A stretch of 64,000 bases of DNA. Source: Undaria pinnatifida (taxonomy: Eukaryota; Sar; Phaeophyceae; Laminariales; Alariaceae). Position numbers and translations under genes: made by a program. Numbering within the stretch: position 1 is the stretch's first letter; every line of letters begins with the position of its first letter. Shown piece after piece: positions 57,555 to 64,000 of the stretch. The notes below the pieces were generated by a model. The model did not search any database, was not told where the DNA came from, and worked only from the letters and a program-made list of their open reading frames with translations. The stretch covers positions 14,469,665-14,533,664 of the forward strand of contig JABAKD010000013.1 in the NCBI GenBank assembly GCA_012845835.1, read 5' to 3'.

Positions 57555-57795
57555 TGCGGCAAAGAGGGGGGGTCCCCCACCTGTCACCAACGGGGGAAGC
57601 CCCCCTCCTTGATTCAACCGGGGGGGGTTCCCCCGCCTTGGGCAATAGGCACCTTGTTATACGGGGGGAGGTCCCTTTCCTCGTGGCAAGAGGGGAGGTC
57701 TCCCTCCTTGTGACAAGGAGGAAGCGCCTCCTCATGTGGCGAAAGGGGAGGTCCCCCTCAAAGACCCTCTTTGTGGCAACGAGGTTGGATCCCCC
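57555..57795 (+). repeat. GC-rich minisatellite, about 7 units of 30-38 bp
   Basis: Core GGGGAGGTCCCCCTCC(TTG)TGGCAA with inverted G4/C4 blocks in each unit. Unit lengths vary. Frames across it on both strands are repeat products. Confidence 0.75.
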
Positions 57796-58957
57796 CTTCC
57801 ACCCGTGCAGTATATAGTTGATCAGACCATTCATCGGAAATACAACGCTGATCCTCTGACAGAGTACCAGTGACTGACAACCGCGACTGCTGTTGGTTGC
57901 CGTGTCCCCTGGTCCCCGTGAGAGGAATTCGGCCTTTGTGTTTCGTCATATATAGTCTATAGCGATATCGCTTATCGAATTGATCGGAAACGTTAACGAA
58001 GTATCGAATTTTCTCAGTTCGATAGTTGCCTATTATCAAACGAAATACCGACCTTCGATTAAGTACTCAACACTGTAATTAACTGTATTAATAGTGGCCC
58101 TTTGAGCAACCCAGTAATCGCAACCTATCCTGAAATACGACCAAACGATAAGCACGTGCGGTATTCTATTTTTGTAGCAGGTTTGTAGGAGGAGCGTCCA
58201 ACTGAAAAATATGTATCAGTGTGCTGCGCGCGTGCTCCACAATTCCTTAATATTTACGTTGCTCTCCGGCAACGTTCGCTACCCCATCAGCGCGATCGGG
58301 TTCCTAGATGCAGACGATGTTTTAGTCGTCACTCTGTTTGCACGCTTCCTCTTCGATGTCCCTAAGCGGTTGGGAGAGATGATTGCGGTTGGGTGGGGAA
58401 TTCAAAACATATAGAAAGAACCTCATGTAATGCGGGATTTTTTGGGGAAATACATTGGAAAAACTTTTCATCTATTTGAGAAGGTATGTTACATGAAAAA
58501 CAATAACGCGTGCAGGCCAAACACCACTCACGCAAGTAGTAGGACGAAATACTTTCGAAACGCTCTGCTTCATATATATTACAACATCAGCTGTAACGGC
58601 GATGGCCGCAGCCAGCCCTTGAGCGCCTTCCCTCAGGTGCCCGGTCAGCGCACCAGCGCCATTATCACAGCAAGCTCCCTCCCTCCCTGACGAATATCTT
58701 CACAATGCTTTCGTTGTTAGAGGGAGATAATATATTAAATATTTGAATATTGTTTATGTTAGAGGGAGACGCTATACACAATAAATTATCTTCGATGCTA
58801 CAGGGAGACGATGTGTGTCCTGCCATTGTGTCACTGCTGTGGTGAGTTTGGTATGACTAGTCGGGGATAGACTATCTTAAACTCGGTCATCCAAGACCAT
58901 GAACAATAGGCCCTGGACAAGGGGACAAAGGAAGAGAGTGCGGTACTGTGTATGTAG
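57796..58957. other. No supported gene
   Basis: A short imperfect repeat of (T/C)AGAGGGAGA(C/T)G lies at about 58719-58812. Confidence 0.35.
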
Positions 58958-59211
58958 GCCGGTTCGACATACACACGCATCCGTATACAACGGCAGCTTG
59001 CGCTGCCGGGGTTGTAACGAAGACCACTGATAGGGACAGCTTACGCTATACCTACAATGGGACCCGAAGGGTGCGCCAGCTAGCGTTGCGCGAAAGCAGC
59101 TGAGTTAAATGGACACACGACGCGTATGAAAATACGTGGAAGTGTGGTGAGCTAAATAAAGCTTTATTTTTCCCCATCCGCCGGAGGATGAAAAAAAAAG
59201 AAAAAAAAAAG
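58958..59211 (+). mobile_element. Poly-A-tailed SINE-like retroposon, copy 2
   Basis: Starts at CCGGTTCGACATACACACGC, contains CGGCAGC-TTGC-GCTGCCG, and ends CCCATCCGCCGGAGGATG followed by A9-G-A10. Inverted relative to the 7029-7287 copy. Confidence 0.68.
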
Positions 59212-59991
59212 TACGTTGCCGACAATTGGGGCATGCGGCTGCCAGGAGACATCAGTATCGTCGGACACATGGAATGTGCATTTCTTAGTACCAGGTAATA
59301 TATTCCTTACTCCCGCAGCGGCAGGTGCCCTGTGCTTCGGCGTATATGGGGAGCGCGACGCGCGAACAGTCATACAGTACCCCTTTAGTGAATGTTGCGG
59401 CTTACCGTAAGGATGGTGACTTGTGTAGTACGAAGGACCAATAAGGCGAAGGTAGGGGGGGTACCCCATTTTTTCAACACTGGGATTTGAGCCACTCGCA
59501 CGAATGACTGTGTACTTCACTGACGAAAATAAAAAAAAATTGAGCGATTTGCTGGGCGCTGCGTAGCTAACCATTGCGGTGCGGATCCATATTTCAAAAT
59601 TATAACGGCACGAAATAATAACATACAAAACGAACAGGGGGGTAACTCGCGCACGTGACCCCGACCCACGGAAAATGATGACCCCCTACCGTATCTTACA
59701 TCACCCCCTACCGTATCCGTCTCCTTCGTCGAAGCGGGCACTAAACTACGCCAATCAGCGACGTGTTGGCTACAACGACCTTGAGTACCACCTAGCTGGC
59801 ACGACACGCTACGAAGTACATAGACTGCACGTATATTTACCCTCCCCCAACCAACTCCCTTTTAGCGAACGTGTTGGGGGTGACTCAGCCAACATACTTG
59901 GAAAGCTGGTTATTTCCTAATTCCACCTGGTACTCCACCCCCACTGCCCGCGTTACTTGCAGACGCCTACAGCATCCCACAGGGGTGTTAA
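59212..59991. other. Upstream region of the MFS-like exon
   Basis: No TATA box or clear promoter motif seen. A duplicated CACCCCCTACCGTATC lies at about 59681-59716. Confidence 0.3.
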
Positions 59992-60211
59992 ATGTCCCCC
60001 GGAAGCTCCGACAAGCGAGCTCCAGTGCACACGGATGCCGCCCACGCAACCCGACTTGAACGAGCGAATATGGGAACTCCCTTTCCTTGGCGACCTATGG
60101 TGGCGGTTGGGTTTTGCACCGTGACTGTTACGTACACGCTCTGCAGCCTTTTTGCCTACGTGGGCTACATGGTGCAATATCTAGGGGTCACGGACGACAA
60201 GGATGAGGCCG
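59992..60211 (+). CDS. First exon of a probable MFS transporter (partial)
   Basis: ATG at 59992 opens 73 codons ending at a strong donor (GCCG|GTAAGT, 60212), phase 1. Residues about 33-64 read PWRPMVAVGF, a hydrophobic stretch, then SLFAYVGYMVQYLGV and DDKDEAG. This fits the N terminus and first membrane helix of ZIFL-type/major facilitator proteins, where a proline-tryptophan before helix 1 and an acidic loop after it are usual. Such carriers move small solutes across membranes; the substrate is unknown. No following exon with the expected Y/F-A-G-F pattern was found in the remaining 3.8 kb, so the gene has a long intron, continues outside, or is truncated. The intron holds a large GTT microsatellite. 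Confidence 0.5.
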
Positions 60212-60249
60212 GTAAGTTCGCGAAATATCATGCAATTCCTTGCGTCTGA

Positions 60250-60274
60250 AAGTTGTTGTTGTTGTTGTTGTTGC

Positions 60275-60332
<58 letters not shown>

Positions 60333-60352
60333 TGTTGTTGTTGTTGTTGTTT

Positions 60353-60407
<55 letters not shown>

Positions 60408-60440
60408 TTGCTGTTGCTGTTGTTGTCATTTCGTTGTTGT
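60250..60440 (+). repeat. (GTT)n microsatellite with (CTG) interruptions
   Basis: About 60 triplets, mostly GTT/TTG, with two TTTATTG interruptions and CTG units at the right end. It sits in the presumed first intron of the MFS-like gene. By analogy with the LINE tail it may be the complement of an (AAC)n retroposon tail, but no LINE sequence adjoins it. Confidence 0.88.
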
Positions 60441-60867
60441 TGTTATAGTTGTTGTTGTAGTTGTTATAGTTGCTGCCAGTGTTATCGTTGCTGTCGTTGT
60501 TGTCATTTCAAGCTTAAGTCGTCACTACTATTAAGGTGTAACAGTCCACCATCTCCAAAATGTCTGGAGAATAAGAACTAATAAGGCAAGGGGAGAATAC
60601 AAATAGCATATTTGGCGTTTTACGTACAGTTACTGTAGCTGCGCAATAGAATCGTCTGGAATAGCCCGAGCCTCGATCTAGCTCCCCACCCCGACTCTTC
60701 CCGTTGGTCGTGACGGCTAGGACGAACGCGGGTTCTTTGTTGATGATAACGCTTTGCTTGTACCATTCAGCGTGATTGCAGAACGAGTAGCGGCGATTGC
60801 GACAGCATGCGGGTCGACGTACCACTTTTTTGTATGAATATACTATCATCGTTTTTTTGTCCCGATG

Positions 60868-60944
60868 ACACCGGGATTCGAACCCACGCACATCAGGCTC
60901 AGAAACGGACGGTATATCCACTAGACCATAAGTCACAGTGACTC
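60868..60944 (-). repeat. tRNA-like sequence 1 (degenerate)
   Basis: On the minus strand it has GGTCTAGTGGA (A-box-like) and GGGTTCGAATCCC (B-box) about 45 bp apart. The ends do not form a 7-bp acceptor stem and the T stem has mispairs, so it is not a functional tRNA. A related copy follows at 60979. Confidence 0.45.
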
Positions 60945-60978
60945 TGTGGTTTAGTGGACAGTCCTAACTATATTCAAC

Positions 60979-61055
60979 ATCATACCGGGATTCGAACCTA
61001 CGCACCTCACATGCTCTGAAGCGTACAGTCTATCCACTAGACCACTCGCAGTCTA
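60979..61055 (-). repeat. tRNA-like sequence 2 (degenerate)
   Basis: Minus-strand TGGTCTAGTGGATAGAC with a 3-bp D stem, a CTTCAGA loop-like block and AGGTTCGAATCCCGG. No acceptor pairing. It shares the spacing of copy 1, so the two derive from one tRNA-like unit. Confidence 0.45.
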
Positions 61056-61359
61056 GTGGTTAGTCCTATAGACCTACTTACAAATAAATAAATGTCGATT
61101 TTCTTCGTGGCCTTCATTTTTTTGCTTCCCACACAAACTTTAAGATATTCTCCTACTCGGACAGCTGAGCGGGGGCTGGGATGCCTGATACAGCGCTTCT
61201 CAGCGCTTCTTGGATTTTGATTTGCTTTATCGAAAATCAATGCCACGTGCCGGTACCACTACACCCGGTTTGTACATACCAGGTACTACGTTGTTGGATC
61301 ACAATGCACGTCCTGCTCAGGTCAGCCCAGCTATGTATTGCTCAGCAGCACAGCGCAGC

Positions 61360-61416
61360 GCCGTGCAGCGCCGTGCGGTGCGATGCCGTGCCTTGCCTTG
61401 CGCTGCGGTGCTGTGT
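61360..61416 (+). repeat. Pentamer array GCNNY (about 11 units)
   Basis: GC recurs every 5 bases (GCCGT GCAGC GCCGT GCGGT GCGAT GCCGT GCCTT GCCTT GCGCT GCGGT GCTGT), with the two middle bases variable. Confidence 0.7.
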
Positions 61417-61534
61417 TTGGCTGCGCTTTTTTTTCTTCCCATCATACAGCAGTACTACGTATACGTGTTGTGCACCTATCTTCTCGCTTTTTCTTCGTTT
61501 TATCTCTCGGTCTCATGTTTTTTTCTCCCACACA

Positions 61535-61770
61535 AATTACACCCGTGTATCGCCGATCTGAACGTGGCACTGCCAACAAGCACACAGCACATCACGGAGG
61601 GCAAGTAACTCTGCACAAGCAGCTTTGGGTATTATCAATTTGCTCGTCGCAACAAGTCATGGGTCTCTTTTTCTTCCCTCCTTAAATATGTTTCAGTTGG
61701 ATTATTCCTTGCGCGAACGTAGCGGGCGGCGTCAGCCGCCCGCCGAGCGGAGCCCTTTTAATCTATTAAC
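61535..61770 (+). repeat. Hairpin-ended dispersed element, copy D (short)
   Basis: Shares both ends with 43621-44440 but lacks the interior. Terminal hairpin GCGGGCGGC-GTCA-GCCGCCCGC (61722-61743) is perfect and followed by CGAGCGGAGCCCTTTTAAT. Confidence 0.6.
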
Positions 61771-61860
61771 ATGCATTAAAAGTTAATTGGTTGACTAGGA
61801 ATGACAAGCGAGAAGAAAACGCCGATTGAGATAATGGTGCCGAGTCATCCATCCCACGAT

Positions 61861-62000
61861 AGTAACGGCCGTAACGGGGGTAACGGTAGTAGTAACGGTA
61901 GTAACGGTAGTAGTAACGGCTGTAACGGTAGTAGTAACGGTAGCAATAGCAGTAGTAGCAGTAGCAGTAGCAGTAACGGTAGTAACGGTAGCAACGGTAG
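61861..62000 (+). repeat. GTAACG/GTAGTA microsatellite
   Basis: Mixed GTAACG and AGTAGC units coding (Ser-Asn-Gly)n in one frame. No evidence that it is translated. Confidence 0.8.
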
Positions 62001-62473
62001 GGGTTGCAGTTTTGGGGTTAACTAATGGCATATGGTGTTTGTGTCCGATTGAGCTTCTCAAGCGAAGAACTAGCGGCTACGTAGTCAGGCAATTTCATAA
62101 TTTCAAGAATATACATAATTACCCTTATTTATCTCGGTCGCGGTCGGTCGTTAAACATTCGTTTTTTGGACTTTCGGGCTTTACAGACTTCCAAAGCTGC
62201 ACGTGATGCTGGACCCTTCGAACAGCTTCCACAGCTGCTGGGCCATTCGAAAGACTGTCCCAGAACGTCAAAACGTCAGCTATGTTTTGTAATTTCAATG
62301 CTGGTGGTGGTGATTACGTTGATTATCTGTCGTACGTAGCCAACCCCATTGCTCTTCATGTATGTAGATGTCAGACGTTTGACAATTAACGCACCACCAG
62401 CACCACACAGAGCTCACATCCTTCAACCACCGGTCCATCTGCGAGACACCCTCTCTCTGCTCTCCTCTGGGAT

Positions 62474-62588
62474 AATGAACACGCGCAAGAGCAGCAACAA
62501 CGGTGGCAGTGGTGCTACTGGCGGTTCTTCCTCTCCTGCTGCTGCCGGTGGTGGTGCTAGTGCTGTTGCTGGTGGCTTTTTTCGGTAA
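62474..62588 (+). CDS. Short Ser/Gly/Ala-rich frame, possible gene start (unrecognised)
   Basis: ATG at 62474 followed by a low-complexity SNNGGSGATGGSSS and AAGGGA run. After a T6 run the neighbouring frame stays open to about 62745 with Pro/Ser/Glu-rich sequence, which could be a downstream part of the same disordered protein after a frameshift or tiny intron. No domain was seen. Confidence 0.25.
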
Positions 62589-63654
62589 TCGCTGAAGCTA
62601 TTTCTGCCGGAGCAACTCAACCCTCGCCGGTGGTGTCTCCCCCGACGCACAAACGTGAGGAGCCGGAGCCTGGACCTTCCGCAGGATCGGCTGCGATTCC
62701 AAGTGGAACCCCGGCGCCTTCATTCGCCAAACGGGTGATCTGGTAACCGGGACGACCAGCCGGACCAACGGGTCAAGCTGTCCGCCAAACAGCGATGCAA
62801 CCACCGTGACCAACATCTTGGCAAGGTGACTAAGGTAAACAAAAGAAGCGAGAATGGCCCGGCAGTGCGCAGTTGTGTCTCTGTTTGCGTTTTGCGCGCT
62901 GAGTGTTTGCTGCTGCTGTTAACTGTTGCTGTTGCGCTGTGTTATGCTTTTCTCTGTGTTGTGTCTGTTATTACGGTATTTTTGACGCCGCGTGTTCTTC
63001 ATCCGTTTTTTCTGCTGACTTGGTTTCTGTCTTGTTTATGTTTTCATTTGGTGTGGCTTCAGGTATCTATCAATCTGTTCTCTGCACAATGCTGCTGCAA
63101 TGTGACCGCACTAAAAGTCTGACCCCCGAATATTCCCGGTTTGGCGCCATGATACTGCTGTTGCTGCTGCTTCTGCATTTCCGCCATTGCTGCTGCTCTG
63201 TTGCTGCTCTTTTGCATGACGCTGCTGTTGATGTTGGTGGTTGTCGTTTTACTGCCTCGATTCTCATGTTTTGCTGTTGTGTGTCCATCAATGTATTACT
63301 TTATGCTCTATACCACTCTGTCCAGATTTTCGAGCATTTTTCTGTGAACTTAATATAAATAGGGTGCTTATATTTATGTCTCACTCACGAGCACTAATAG
63401 GGCCCAGATTAACGAGGAACTTTTCGATCTTTTTTTATCGAATTTGGTTTAATTTGCATTGTAGTTTAAATAATATGGAATGTTGTAACTTGGTTAAATA
63501 ATACTCTTCGTAACTAAAAATAACATTCAAGGACACCGATCATTTCTTTTGGTGCTGATTGAGAAAAAAAAATCATTATACACCGCGACACTTGCTTTGC
63601 TGCTGCTGTGCGTCCGGCAACACTCTGTGTGCTGTTTAATTTGTGTTTGTGCAG

Positions 63655-63746
63655 AGTGGATTAACTCCCACACCTGGAACTGTCTCCGGGACACTAAGGT
63701 CGACAGCACCGTCTCTGCAGTAGCGGTCGTCGCCGCGAAAAAGGAC
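63655..63746 (+). CDS. Candidate internal exon (unrecognised)
   Basis: Preceded by TTTGTGTTTGTGCAG and followed by GTGAGT. One frame (starting after two bases) is open for 30 codons, with WINSHTWNCLRDTKVDS in the first half. No family recognised. It could belong to a gene continuing past the window's right end. Confidence 0.3.
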
Positions 63747-63939
63747 GTGAGTTTTCTCCCACTTCCTCCTTTCTTTGATATAGAAGAGTTGCTGCTACTT
63801 CTTTCGGCGAGGATATATCAATAGAGCAGTGCAGTAGTAATCTACGGACAGTATTTATATTCATCTACTACGGGCAGCATTTACATTAGCCTACTACTGG
63901 CAATATTTATACTAACCTACTGTGGTTATCTATCTATTT

Positions 63940-64000
63940 TATAACTAATTTTCGAGGACGTCAGCCGTGAGTTTGACGAATTTTAGGTCAATACTCATCT
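63940..64000 (-). repeat. Copy of the ~60-bp dispersed module, cut by the window end
   Basis: On the minus strand it reads AGATGAGTATTGACCTAAAA, then TTCGTCAAACTCACGGCTGA and CGTCCT, matching 17236-17285. Related copies lie at 47620-47680 and 48550-48610. Confidence 0.65.

Noticed and set aside
57280-57834. 184-codon minus-strand frame with TRRETSP-type repeats
   Set aside because: Most of it is the translated minisatellite at 57555-57795.
60181-60581. Four overlapping frames of poly-Cys, poly-Val, poly-Leu and poly-Gln/Asn
   Set aside because: Translations of the GTT microsatellite; the MFS-like exon ends before it.
1-64000. Integrated virus or CRISPR array
   Set aside because: No capsid, polymerase or other viral core gene and no regularly spaced short repeats with unique spacers were found; the tandem repeats present have no spacer structure.

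Overview
The window reads as repeat-dominated nuclear DNA of a eukaryote. Supporting signs are spliced coding sequence with GTGAGT/GTAAGT donors and pyrimidine-rich CAG acceptors, many triplet microsatellites, C-rich tracts, a short AACCCT (TTAGGG-type) run, and nested transposons of at least six kinds. The style of the Ty3-like, LINE-like and OTU-MULE coding sequences, together with the CTG/GTT/AAC repeats, fits a stramenopile, perhaps a brown-alga-like genome. That assignment is inference from memory and was not proved by a search. No rRNA gene, canonical tRNA gene, organelle gene, CRISPR array or recognisable virus is present.

Layout, left to right. Positions 38-2341 hold a decayed Ty3/gypsy-type element: Gag, an in-frame TAG, an aspartic protease, then a deletion that removes RT/RNase H/integrase and leaves a chromodomain-like tail. 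A degenerate satellite built on AATAGGTATCGAT fills 3.1-4.2 kb. Two 304-314 bp TGTTGAT...ATCAACA direct repeats (4.7 and 8.8 kb) enclose a poly-A-tailed retroposon and a frameshifted Gln-rich coiled-coil gene. From 9.6 to 23 kb there are LINE 3' ends tailed by (AAC)n, a tRNA-derived SINE, C-rich tandem repeats, hairpins and much unassigned DNA.

The centrepiece is 23,601-35,376: a complete 11.8-kb Mutator-like transposon (MULE). It has 296-bp terminal inverted repeats differing at one base, a perfect 10-bp target duplication (ATAGTATGTA), and one intron-rich plus-strand gene. The gene encodes an OTU-type cysteine protease domain, an acidic coiled-coil region, a likely FAR1/WRKY-GCM1 zinc finger, a MULE DDE transposase core and a SWIM zinc finger. 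Nearly every exon junction I could place keeps frame. The element sits inside another repeat whose uninterrupted copy lies at 14.15-14.45 kb and serves as an internal empty-site control.

To the right, 38.8-42.2 kb is a cluster of head-to-head LINE copies, one of which was cut by a 274-bp pogo-like MITE (CAGTCAACCCCGC ends, TA target). At 43.6-45.4 kb there is a hairpin-ended repeat, a second MITE (44,493-44,674) and a second, separate OTU protease gene whose frame breaks just before the presumed catalytic His. The rest (46-64 kb) is tandem and dispersed repeats, a second copy of the SINE, tRNA-like sequences, and two candidate host-gene pieces: the first exon of a probable MFS transporter at 59,992-60,211 and a possible exon at 63,655-63,746.

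Only the MULE gene looks intact. The other coding pieces are broken, partial or uncertain, so the window is best read as a stack of nested insertions with few host genes.
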